Positions 27,442 to 35,522 of a stretch of 64,000 bases of DNA are shown here, one piece after another. Both the position numbers and the translations under genes were made by a program. Position 1 is the stretch's first letter, and every line of letters starts with the position of its first letter. The stretch is from Carboxylicivirga fragile (GTDB lineage: Bacteria; Bacteroidota; Bacteroidia; Bacteroidales; Marinilabiliaceae): the NCBI GenBank assembly GCA_025499625.1, contig JAFMVD010000017.1:41445-105444 (forward strand), written 5' to 3'. The notes under the pieces were generated by a model. The model was not told where the DNA came from. It was given only the letters and a program-made list of their open reading frames with translations, and ran no database searches.

Positions 27442-28236
27442 ATGAAGGTAGCAGCTGTAAATGCATGGTCGGAGCCGCTTAATACCTATCAAAATATTAA
27501 GGGGATAGGAGCAATACTTATGGGCTTACAACGCGAGGGTGTTGAATATGCTTTATTCCCCGAACTATGTGTTTCGGGTTATTTAAATAGCAAAAAGCAG
27601 CTTGCTACATATATAGATGAGCACTCTTTAATACTTGATCAACTGCATCAATTGTCTAGCAATACAAGCCTTGTTTTTTCGGTGGGCTTGCCCGTACCAT
27701 TAAATTCTGGCTGGGGCATAGGTCAGCTTACTTTTAAGAAAGGAAAGCTAATATCTCAACATGCTAAAACGCACTTGTCGGTTCATGAGAAAGAAACCTT
27801 TGAGGCAGGCACCAACCTGAAATTAGCAAAAGTGAGTGAATTTAAGATGGGCATGCACCTATGTCTCGAAAGCCATTATCCGGAATTATCAATGAGCTAC
27901 CAGCATAATGGTGCTAATTTACTGTGTTATGCCTTTGCATCACCTCGCGAATCCCCAGAAAAGAAGCTTGAACGTTTTAGCATGTATTTAAGGGCACGAG
28001 CCTATGATAATGCGTGTTATGTAATGGCTTGCAATCAAACAGGTTTAACACCAAGTGGGAAAAGGTATTCGGGTGCAGCACTAATTATTTCGCCAAGGGG
28101 TGAGGTTTTGGCTCAATCCTTTGGTGAGGAAGCGAACTATTGCATAGCTAACATTGAATTGAATAGCATATCAAAAATTAAAAATAGTCAAATGAGTGAT
28201 TTTCCAGCTTATAGAAATGCAGAGTTGGAGATATAG
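27442..28236 (+). CDS. Nitrilase-superfamily carbon-nitrogen hydrolase
   Basis: 264 residues with the complete catalytic triad of the nitrilase fold: Glu41 (FPELCVSGY), Lys109 (AKTHL) and Cys141 (HLCLESHYPE). No signal peptide, so it is cytoplasmic. The start lies directly after the BtuD-type gene stop, so it is transcribed with the importer. The family hydrolyses amide or nitrile bonds. An amide side chain of imported corrinoid or a related small amide is a possible substrate, but this is inference from position. It could also be a general amidase such as NLP-type or omega-amidase. Confidence 0.82.
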   Translation: MKVAAVNAWSEPLNTYQNIKGIGAILMGLQREGVEYALFPELCVSGYLNSKKQLATYIDEHSLILDQLHQLSSNTSLVFSVGLPVPLNSGWGIGQLTFKKGKLISQHAKTHLSVHEKETFEAGTNLKLAKVSEFKMGMHLCLESHYPELSMSYQHNGANLLCYAFASPRESPEKKLERFSMYLRARAYDNACYVMACNQTGLTPSGKRYSGAALIISPRGEVLAQSFGEEANYCIANIELNSISKIKNSQMSDFPAYRNAELEI

Positions 28237-28322
28237 TTCTAAAATGTAAAAGCGATTAAATGATATATTATTGTTATCCAATGGGTATGACCTCAGGTGT
28301 GATGATTTCAAGAATGAAGTAA

Positions 28323-28476
28323 GTCCTTAGTAAGACCGAGAAGCTGAGAACTTGCTTCGAAGATCACTCGGCCGCACTTAGGAATTGCTAAAGGATTGAA
28401 TTCTGAACACATGTAGTCTTGATTTTCTTTGTTTCGTTTCTTGTATTAAGACAAGAAATGAAAAGCCGCGCGGCTT
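28323..28476. repeat. Palindrome-rich spacer between the nitrilase gene and cbiA
   Basis: The gap 28237-28528 (292 bases) has no gene. It holds a nested inverted arrangement around GAAGC (28340-28344) and GCTTC (28354-28358), flanked by CCGAG and CTCGG. Farther right are TTTCTTG/CAAGAAA (about 28437-28458) and the perfect palindrome AAGCCGCGCGGCTT at 28463-28476. It looks like remnants of short intergenic repeats. A structured RNA is possible but no known class was recognised. Confidence 0.5.
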
Positions 28477-28528
28477 GAGCGAAGTTTTTAATAAAATAAT
28501 TTGAGTTTAGTAAATAATACTAAAAAAC

Positions 28529-29860
28529 ATGAAGCATTCATCATTTCTAATAGCCGCCCCAAAAAGTAACTCTGGTAAAACCATGGTTACCCTCGGTCTT
28601 ATTCAAGCTTTGGTAAAACGGGGATTGAAAGTGCAGCCCTTCAAGAGTGGACCTGACTACATCGACCCCATGCATCATACCAAAGTGGCTGGGCAAGCTT
28701 CTTATAACCTCGACTTATGGATGTCGAACAAGGAGCATGTTGAGGATCTCTATCAAGAACATGCCTCAAAATCGGAGGTATCGATTATTGAAGGAGTAAT
28801 GGGCTTGTTTGATGGGGCTAAAAAAGATGAAGGAAGTTCGGCAGCATTGGCTTGCATGCTGGATGTACCAGTAATTTTAGTTGTAGATGCTTCAAGTGTG
28901 GCATATTCAATTGCTCCGCTTTTGTATGGCTTCAAACATTTTAATAAAGAAGTTAAAATAGCTGGTGTCATCTTTAACAAGGTAGCTGGCGAAGGCCACT
29001 TCGAGTTTTTGAAGGAAGCTGCCATTGATGCGGGTGTTGAAGTGCTTGGTTATATGCCACGCGATGAACGCTTAGCTATTGAGTCACGACATTTAGGTTT
29101 GCATCTCCCTGGCGAAAACAAGAATTTGACCATTGTAGAAACAGCGGCGGAACTGTTGGAGCAACATGTAAATATCGAACGCTTACTTCAATTGACTCAC
29201 TCAGAACTTCATCCGGTTGATAAACAGGAACCTACTTGTAGCTTTGACCAATTGACTATTGCACTGGCCAATGATGAGGCTTTTAACTTTTCATATCGAG
29301 CCAATCGAGATGCTTTGGATCGTCTGGGAAATGTAATAGAATTTAGTCCTTTAAATGATAAAGCCATTCCAAAGAGTGACTTATTGTGGCTTCCAGGAGG
29401 ATATCCTGAGTTGTTTGCCGGGCAATTGGCTAATAATAAAACGATGCACCAAAGTATTCATGCACATATCGATGCTAACAAGGCGGTGATAGCCGAGTGT
29501 GGAGGCATGATGTATTTGGGAAATCAACTAATTACTAAGGATAGAAGAAAGTATCGGATGGCTGGTGTATTTGATTTCGATACGTCGTTTGAAACCATGA
29601 AATTGCATTTGGGCTATCGCCTTATTAAGGATGGATCAATCGAATTAAAAGGCCATGAATTTCACTATTCTGAAATACAACAAAAGAATGATTTGCCCCA
29701 AGTTTTGGATGTAAAAACAGCTAGGGGCAGAAGTAGTGATATGGCTATCTATCGAAGGAATAATTGTTGGGCATCATACATGCACCTTTATTTAGGAGAA
29801 ACAGAACACATGATAAACTTTTTAAAACAACTGGGATTATGCCAAAACAAGGAATATTAA
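28529..29860 (+). CDS. cbiA: Cobyrinate a,c-diamide synthase
   Basis: Amidates the a and c side chains of cobyrinic acid using glutamine and ATP. 443 residues, typical. The N-terminal P-loop domain has APKSNSGKT (10-18) and FKSGPDYIDP, and the C-terminal glutamine amidotransferase domain has LPGGYPE (289-295) and the catalytic Cys324 in AECGGMM. The stop overlaps the next gene, cbiL, by 22 bases. This is the first synthesis gene after the importer genes. Confidence 0.93.
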   Translation: MKHSSFLIAAPKSNSGKTMVTLGLIQALVKRGLKVQPFKSGPDYIDPMHHTKVAGQASYNLDLWMSNKEHVEDLYQEHASKSEVSIIEGVMGLFDGAKKDEGSSAALACMLDVPVILVVDASSVAYSIAPLLYGFKHFNKEVKIAGVIFNKVAGEGHFEFLKEAAIDAGVEVLGYMPRDERLAIESRHLGLHLPGENKNLTIVETAAELLEQHVNIERLLQLTHSELHPVDKQEPTCSFDQLTIALANDEAFNFSYRANRDALDRLGNVIEFSPLNDKAIPKSDLLWLPGGYPELFAGQLANNKTMHQSIHAHIDANKAVIAECGGMMYLGNQLITKDRRKYRMAGVFDFDTSFETMKLHLGYRLIKDGSIELKGHEFHYSEIQQKNDLPQVLDVKTARGRSSDMAIYRRNNCWASYMHLYLGETEHMINFLKQLGLCQNKEY

Positions 29861-30534
29861 TTGGGGTAGGGTTAGGGCCTGGCGATCCCGAATTAATTAC
29901 ATTGAAGGGATTGAGAGCACTGGAAAATGCAGATTTAATCTTTTACCCAGCAAGCGAAATTAATAAGGGTGGTGCTAAATCCTATTCTGGGGAAATATTG
30001 CAGAGTCTGCAATTGAAAGTGCCAACTAAACCCTTGCTAATCCCAATGACGGGTAAGGATAGAAATGTATTTTATGCCAAAGCTTTTGCCCAAATAGTAG
30101 AAGAATTGAATAATGGTAAACGAGTGGTTGTTGTATCGGAAGGCGACTTGCTTTTCTATAGCACCTTCGGCTATATTTTTAAGCTGGCGCAAGCTGCGGG
30201 CTTAACTTCTGAATTGATTCCCGGTGTACCAGCCTTCATAGCAGCCGGATCCGAGGGGTATCAGCCTATTGTTGAAGGCAATACTTCGCTTAAAGTAATG
30301 GCTCGTCCCCAAAGTTATGATGACATTAATACAGCTCTAGAAACTAATTCCACCTTGGTAGTTATGAAAATGAGTGTACTGAAGGATTGGCATAATTACT
30401 TAGAACAGTGCAATCGTCCTTTTTTCTACATTGAAAAGGCAGGAACTTCTGAGCAGTTTTCAACTACCAAAGCCGAAGACCTATTAAACCGACAAATACC
30501 CTATTTTTCATTAATGATCTTTTATGCAAACTAA
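29839..30534 (+). CDS. cbiL: Cobalt-precorrin-2 C20-methyltransferase
   Basis: SAM-dependent methyltransferase of anaerobic corrin synthesis. I chose the ATG at 29839 (231 residues), because MPKQGILIGVGLGPGDPE is the family start and earlier in-frame codons lie inside cbiA. The GPGDPE motif at 13-18, EGDLLFYSTF and ELIPGVPA are characteristic of the family. It overlaps cbiA by 22 bases and the following gene by 11 bases. Confidence 0.92.
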   Translation: MPKQGILIGVGLGPGDPELITLKGLRALENADLIFYPASEINKGGAKSYSGEILQSLQLKVPTKPLLIPMTGKDRNVFYAKAFAQIVEELNNGKRVVVVSEGDLLFYSTFGYIFKLAQAAGLTSELIPGVPAFIAAGSEGYQPIVEGNTSLKVMARPQSYDDINTALETNSTLVVMKMSVLKDWHNYLEQCNRPFFYIEKAGTSEQFSTTKAEDLLNRQIPYFSLMIFYAN

Positions 30535-31927
30535 AATATACAGTGTGGGCATAGGCCCCGGAAGTGAAGAATACCTGACTCCACAAGCTAGTAGAGCCAT
30601 TGAATTGGCCGATGTGATAGTCGGCTATGGTCCTTACATAAATTATATACGGCGTTTAATTGCTGGAAAGCCAGTTATACACACTGGCATGAAAAAGGAA
30701 CGCGAGCGTGCTCGTAGGGCTTTTCAAGAGGCCGAAGAAGGTAAGAACGTGGCTGTGATTAGCAGTGGCGATTCAGGTGTTTACGGAATGGCTCCACTCT
30801 TGTGGGAGATGAAGGAAGAAGTCGACAGTTCCATCGAGATCGAAGTTGTACCGGGTATCAGTGCTATGTTTGCGGCTGCTGCTAAGCTTGGAGCACCGCT
30901 TGGTCATGATTTCTGTTCCATCTCTATGTCTGATTTATTAACGCCTTGGGAGCGAATCGAAAAACGCATTCATGCAGCCGCAGTGGCAGATTTTGTTACG
31001 GCGGTTTACAATCCAGTTAGCAAAGGACGCTTTTGGCAATTGATGCGTTTAAAGGAAGTTTTTCTACAGAGTCGACCAGCCAATACTCCGGTTGGACTGT
31101 TGCGTAATGTTGGGCGTTCCGATGAGGAAATGAAGGTTTTAACATTGGATCAACTAGAGGCTGATATGGTGGATATGTTTACGGTTGTAATTATTGGCAA
31201 TACGCAAACACGCGAATTCAATGGGCATATGATAACGCCACGAGGTTATTATGCCAAGAAGGAGGAATCAAATGACAAGGTAGGACGACAAATAATGAAT
31301 GAGAGTTTCCGTACTATCTTAAAAGAGATTGATACGGATGGTTTTTCGCTGGAACATACTTGGGTATCCTTACATTGCATTCATACCACTGCCGATTTGA
31401 GTATACAGAAAGTATTGGAATGTTCCAACGATGTTGTGCCCAACTTACATAAGAGATTGTACTCTGATAAACCACCAGCCATCATTACCGATGTGTCGAT
31501 GGTGACAAGAGGTATTCGCCGAGCTATCGCCGAGAAATTAGGTTTGACCATTAAGTGTTATCTGGATGATGAGCGTACTAAGGCCTTGGCCGAAAAGCAT
31601 AATATTACACGCACTCAAGCTGGTATTCGCTTGGCTGTAGAGGAGTATCCTAACGCTATTTATGCCTTTGGAAATGCGCCAACGGCTTTAATCGAATTAG
31701 TGAAGTTAATTAGAAATAAAACGGCTAATCCGGCGGGAGTAATTGCTGCACCAGTTGGTTTTGTTAATGTGAAGGAGAGTAAATGGCAGTTGAAACATGG
31801 TTGTCCTAAGATCCCTTCTGTTATCGTTAGCGGTCGCAAGGGTGGAAGTAATGTGGCAGCCACCATCATTAATGCCATCTTAAGTTGGAACGAAGCGCAA
31901 CAAATGCATCCGGGTGAAGGAGTATAA
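30524..31927 (+). CDS. cbiHC: Fused CbiH (precorrin-3B C17-methyltransferase) and CbiC (precorrin-8X methylmutase)
   Basis: 467 residues. Residues 1 to about 250 are the CbiH/CobJ methyltransferase (YSVGIGPGSEEYLTP, VISSGDSGVYGMA, VVPGISAM). Residues 253 to 467 are CbiC/CobH, the 1,5-methyl-shifting mutase, with the catalytic-histidine region CIHTTADLS (286-291) and VEEYPNAIYAFGNAPTALIEL. CbiH contracts the ring with methylation at C17 and CbiC moves a methyl from C11 to C12 late in ring synthesis. Fusions of these two are known in Bacteroidota. Overlap with cbiL indicates one transcript. Confidence 0.92.
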   Translation: MQTKIYSVGIGPGSEEYLTPQASRAIELADVIVGYGPYINYIRRLIAGKPVIHTGMKKERERARRAFQEAEEGKNVAVISSGDSGVYGMAPLLWEMKEEVDSSIEIEVVPGISAMFAAAAKLGAPLGHDFCSISMSDLLTPWERIEKRIHAAAVADFVTAVYNPVSKGRFWQLMRLKEVFLQSRPANTPVGLLRNVGRSDEEMKVLTLDQLEADMVDMFTVVIIGNTQTREFNGHMITPRGYYAKKEESNDKVGRQIMNESFRTILKEIDTDGFSLEHTWVSLHCIHTTADLSIQKVLECSNDVVPNLHKRLYSDKPPAIITDVSMVTRGIRRAIAEKLGLTIKCYLDDERTKALAEKHNITRTQAGIRLAVEEYPNAIYAFGNAPTALIELVKLIRNKTANPAGVIAAPVGFVNVKESKWQLKHGCPKIPSVIVSGRKGGSNVAATIINAILSWNEAQQMHPGEGV

Positions 31928-31968
31928 CTTGCAATTGGTAAGCTAATGCCTCCATGATTTTTTATTAA

Positions 31969-32152
31969 TCCGCTCCGCGGAATTACGAACAAGGTAAATT
32001 TGACACTTCAAAACTTTATCGCCTACGGCGAATAATGTAATTCGGAAGGCGCAGTGATTAGGCAAAAATATAGCTATGTAGAATAAGAATTCCTCGTAGA
32101 GGATGAGCGATTGTAGAAAATGATTTTGTTGGGTGGTATACCTCGTAGAGGT
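31969..32152. repeat. Cluster of short REP-like palindromes
   Basis: Four palindromes of the same design, 4- or 5-bp arms around a 3-base loop: TCCGC-TCC-GCGGA (31969-31981), CGCC-TAC-GGCG (32020-32030), TCCTC-GTA-GAGGA (32091-32103) and ACCTC-GTA-GAGGT (32140-32152). The last two share the core CCTCGTAGAGG. This pattern recalls intergenic repeat elements common in Bacteroidota. There is no gene in this 261-base gap. Confidence 0.7.
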
Positions 32153-32188
32153 TTGAATATTAAAAGGAACATATTTTAAAGTTATTGA

Positions 32189-33370
32189 ATGAATAAAATA
32201 ACCATAATCGGTATAAACGATCACCAACCTAACTTTAGCGATGAAGTTAAGGAATTGATAAATAATGCATCTTTCTTTGCGGGTGGTAAGCGTCATTATG
32301 AATTAATTAAGGGATTATTACCCCTTGGTCATGGTTGGTTCAATATTGTTGTGCCGATTAGTTCATTAATTGATCAATTGAAAAGGGCAAAAGGAACGAG
32401 TGTGGTATTTGCCTCGGGTGATCCTTTGTTTTTTGGTATCGCTAACACCATTAAACGCGAATTACCTGATTTTGAAATAAAGGTACACTCCAGCTTTAAT
32501 GCTTTACAAATATTGGCGCACCGTTTTGCTTTACCTTATGGCGAATTCCAAACCATTACTTTAACTGGCCGTTCATTCGCTAAGTTTGATAAAGCCTTGA
32601 TAGAGGGTGTGGAGAAGATGGGCATATTAACCGATCGAAAGAACACACCACAAACCATTGTTCGCCGTATGCTGGATTACGGTTACAACAATTATCAAAT
32701 GTACTATGGAGAACATCTGGGTGGAGATAAGGAACGAATTTTAAAGTTATCCTTAGATGATGCCATAAAGCTGGATTTTAAGCACCCCAATTGTTTTTAT
32801 CTCGAAAAAACAAACAAGCATATCCCACAAAAGGGAATTCCTGAAACTGATTTCGAACCTTTGAATGGTCGTCCTAGAATGATTACCAAAATGCCTATTC
32901 GCCTAAGCACTTTGGCATTGATGCAGCTTGAAAGAAAAACGCATTTATGGGATGTGGGAGCTTGTACAGGAAGTATTTCCATTGAAGCAAAATTACAACA
33001 TCCGCACTTGAAAGTCAGTGCTTTTGAAATACGTGAAGAAAGCAAAGGAATTATTAAATGCAATGCTCAGAAGTTTCAATCCCCAGGAATAGACCTTTAT
33101 TCAGGTGATTATTTAAAAGTGGATAAGAGCAAATTAAACATGTGTGATGCCGTTTTTATTGGTGGCTATGGCGGTCAGTTAGATGCAGTGCTCGACGATG
33201 TAAAGCAGTATTTGCAAAAAGATGGTATTCTGGCCTTTAATTCAGTAAGTGAGAAAAGTAAATTTGGTTTTATCAACTGGTGCGAATCGAATGCTTTTGA
33301 CCTTATACATCAAACACAAATTGCAGTTGATGCCCATAATCCCATTACAGTTTTAGTTGCAAAAAAATAA
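32189..33370 (+). CDS. cbiET: Fused CbiE-CbiT (precorrin-6Y C5,15-methyltransferase, decarboxylating)
   Basis: 393 residues. The CbiE half (1 to about 205) has ASGDPLF (75-81) and the CbiT half (about 225-393) has the SAM-binding WDVGACTGS (254-262) and FIGGYGG. Together they methylate C5 and C15 and remove the acetate carboxylate at C12, as CobL does in the aerobic pathway. The spacer before it holds repeats and might weaken co-transcription. Its stop is 3 bases before the next gene. Confidence 0.93.
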   Translation: MNKITIIGINDHQPNFSDEVKELINNASFFAGGKRHYELIKGLLPLGHGWFNIVVPISSLIDQLKRAKGTSVVFASGDPLFFGIANTIKRELPDFEIKVHSSFNALQILAHRFALPYGEFQTITLTGRSFAKFDKALIEGVEKMGILTDRKNTPQTIVRRMLDYGYNNYQMYYGEHLGGDKERILKLSLDDAIKLDFKHPNCFYLEKTNKHIPQKGIPETDFEPLNGRPRMITKMPIRLSTLALMQLERKTHLWDVGACTGSISIEAKLQHPHLKVSAFEIREESKGIIKCNAQKFQSPGIDLYSGDYLKVDKSKLNMCDAVFIGGYGGQLDAVLDDVKQYLQKDGILAFNSVSEKSKFGFINWCESNAFDLIHQTQIAVDAHNPITVLVAKK

Positions 33371-33373
33371 ATC

Positions 33374-35143
33374 ATGATATCAATAATAGTTCATTCAGAT
33401 AAAGCGGAAACGCTAGCCAAACAAATCATTAAATCTGGATTTCAGGCAGGGTGTTTTCGCTCACCTAAAAACTACAAGGAACTTTGGGAGAAGAATGCAT
33501 CGCTAATTTTTATTGGTGCTTTAGGAATTTGTGTACGCGAAATTGCACCTTTCTTGCAGGACAAAAAAACAGATCCCGCAGTCATTAATATAGACGCCAA
33601 TGGACAATATGTTCAGGCAGTTGTATCAGGTCATGTGGGTGGTGCTAATGCCCTGTGTCAGGATATAGCTCGTACCATTGGAGCCATTCCAATTGTTACC
33701 ACAGTGAGTGATACGTCCGGGTTGTGGGCCTTGGATTGTTTGCCTAAAATGTATGATTGGAAATTGGAATGCTCAGGGCAATTAACCCAGCTTATGGCCG
33801 CTTTTGTAAATGCTAAGAAAACAGCTCTCTTGCTTGAAGTACGTGATAAAGGCACCTTTCAGCTAGAGAGTTCAGTGCCAGAGCATGTTTCTGTGTTTTA
33901 CGATGTAAAGGATATAGAGAAGGAAAAGTATGAAGTGATTTTAGCGGTAAGTCCTTTTATTCACGATTTTGGTGAGAAAGTTATTTATTACCGTCCAAAG
34001 GTTTTACACATGGGTGTGGGATGTCAGGCTGGTTTAGATCCAGTATTGTTTAAGGAAACTTTAAAAAGGCGCTTTGACGAATTTAATTTATCAATGGCCT
34101 CTTTGACATCATTCGGCTCGGCTGATATTAAGAGAAATGAACTTGCCTTTTTGCAATTTAGCGAGGAGAAAAGTCTACCCTTTCACTGTTTTGAAGGCAA
34201 GATACTAGATGGATACGAAGTAGCTAATCCATCGGATAAGGTAAAAGATGTGACCGGTAGCTATAGTGTTTCTGAAGCAGTTGCTATGCACTTATCGGGT
34301 AATGCACTATTGCTTGAAAAGCAAAAGGTATTGGCCAAGGATAAGTATTTTACATTTGCTGTATGCATTAATAAAACTAACGAACGCAAAGGCAAGGTCG
34401 AGTTTGTGGGAGCAGGGCCGGGCGATCCTGAATTGGTTTCGGTACGTGGTAAGAAACTCCTGCAAATGGCTGATATGATATTGTACGCCGGAAGTTTGGT
34501 GCCTAAAGAATTGACCTACTATGCCAAGCCAGGTTGTGTGGTGAAAAGTTCGGCTGGTATGGATTTACAAATACAGATTGCTACAATGAAATCTTATTAT
34601 GATCGTGGATTATTGGTAGTTCGCTTGCATACGGGCGACCCATGTATTTATGGGGCTATTCAGGAACAGATGGCTGTGATGGATGAATATGGCTGGAACT
34701 ACACAATTACCCCAGGTATATCCTCCTTTCAGGCAGCAGCGGCAGCTTTGAAGTCCCAATTTACAATCCCTGAAGAAGTCCAAACCATTATTCTTACCCG
34801 TGGCGAAGGACGTACACCAATGCCTGAAAGAGAACAGATTCACAAGTTGGCCAAGTCGCAAAGCACCATGTGTTTGTACTTAAGCGCCACTTTGGTTGAT
34901 AAGTTGCAAGCCGATTTATTAGAGCATTATCCTGCTGATACACCGGTAGCTGCATGCTATAAACTGACATGGAAGGATGAAAAGATATTTAGGTGTGAAT
35001 TAAAAGATTTGGCTCATACGGTAAAGGAAAACAACTTAACTATGACCACTATGATTGTGGTTGGTAAGGCCATTGATAATCGATCAGGCGTATCGAAGTT
35101 GTATGACCGTAAATTTGCGCATGCATTTCGTGATGCTAAATGA
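33374..35143 (+). CDS. cbiGF: Fused CbiG (cobalt-precorrin-5A hydrolase) and CbiF (precorrin-4 C11-methyltransferase)
   Basis: 589 residues. CbiG occupies about 1-335, with SGHVGGANALCQDIA (85-99) and VTTVSDTSG, and the middle and C-terminal CbiG domains through MGVGCQAG. CbiF follows from about 340, with EFVGAGPGDPELVSV (343-357) and later LHTGDPCIYG, TPGISSFQAAA and ILTRGEGRT. CbiG opens the delta-lactone releasing acetaldehyde, and CbiF methylates C11, two neighbouring steps of the anaerobic route. Ends at TGA just before the hairpin at 35147. Confidence 0.94.
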   Translation: MISIIVHSDKAETLAKQIIKSGFQAGCFRSPKNYKELWEKNASLIFIGALGICVREIAPFLQDKKTDPAVINIDANGQYVQAVVSGHVGGANALCQDIARTIGAIPIVTTVSDTSGLWALDCLPKMYDWKLECSGQLTQLMAAFVNAKKTALLLEVRDKGTFQLESSVPEHVSVFYDVKDIEKEKYEVILAVSPFIHDFGEKVIYYRPKVLHMGVGCQAGLDPVLFKETLKRRFDEFNLSMASLTSFGSADIKRNELAFLQFSEEKSLPFHCFEGKILDGYEVANPSDKVKDVTGSYSVSEAVAMHLSGNALLLEKQKVLAKDKYFTFAVCINKTNERKGKVEFVGAGPGDPELVSVRGKKLLQMADMILYAGSLVPKELTYYAKPGCVVKSSAGMDLQIQIATMKSYYDRGLLVVRLHTGDPCIYGAIQEQMAVMDEYGWNYTITPGISSFQAAAAALKSQFTIPEEVQTIILTRGEGRTPMPEREQIHKLAKSQSTMCLYLSATLVDKLQADLLEHYPADTPVAACYKLTWKDEKIFRCELKDLAHTVKENNLTMTTMIVVGKAIDNRSGVSKLYDRKFAHAFRDAK

Positions 35144-35146
35144 TAC

Positions 35147-35190
35147 AGGAGCAGCTCTTTAATAGTAATTTGTAAGAGAGAGCTGCTCCT
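35147..35190 (+). terminator. Stem-loop after cbiGF, possible terminator
   Basis: Perfect 12-bp inverted repeat AGGAGCAGCTCT (35147-35158) and AGAGCTGCTCCT (35179-35190), followed by TAAATTT. The T run is weak, so this may be a repeat or processing site rather than a full terminator. It begins 4 bases after the cbiGF stop. Confidence 0.5.
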
Positions 35191-35207
35191 TAAATTTGAC
35201 CCTTTAA

Positions 35208-35249
35208 TTCCCTAAAGGGAATGGCGTGAGTTTATCCCCTTTAAGGGAT
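35208..35249. repeat. Two more intergenic palindromes before cbiJD
   Basis: TTCCCTAAAGGGAA (35208-35221) is a hairpin with a short loop, and ATCCCCTTTAAGGGAT (35234-35249) is a second, imperfect one. The remaining gap up to 35522 has no recognised gene. It includes AATTCGTG-type short segments, also reminiscent of dispersed Bacteroidota repeats. Confidence 0.5.
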
Positions 35250-35522
35250 GTAGGGGTAAGCGAAAAGCTGTATTGATTATACGTATAAGGGGTCATGAAA
35301 AAAATGTTGATTAGAATTCACAGCTTAAACAATTAAAGCAAAGATATTAGAGCGATAAAAGAGCGATTACAGCGTAATTTCTAATTCGTGAAAATTGGTG
35401 AATTGAAAATCAGCGAAGCTAAATTCGTGGTCGATAAAGTAATGTATAAAGGATAATCTGTTGCATTTAAGCAGATAAAACTTTTGAAAGAGGGGAAGAG
35501 GTCGTTTAAAAAGCATTCAATT

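Noticed and set aside
28323..28476. CRISPR array
   Set aside because: The repeats are single palindromes, not regularly spaced identical repeats with spacers, and no cas genes occur.
28237..28528. Second cobalamin riboswitch before cbiA
   Set aside because: The spacer is structured but lacks the B12 box and the conserved core seen at 19100-19262.
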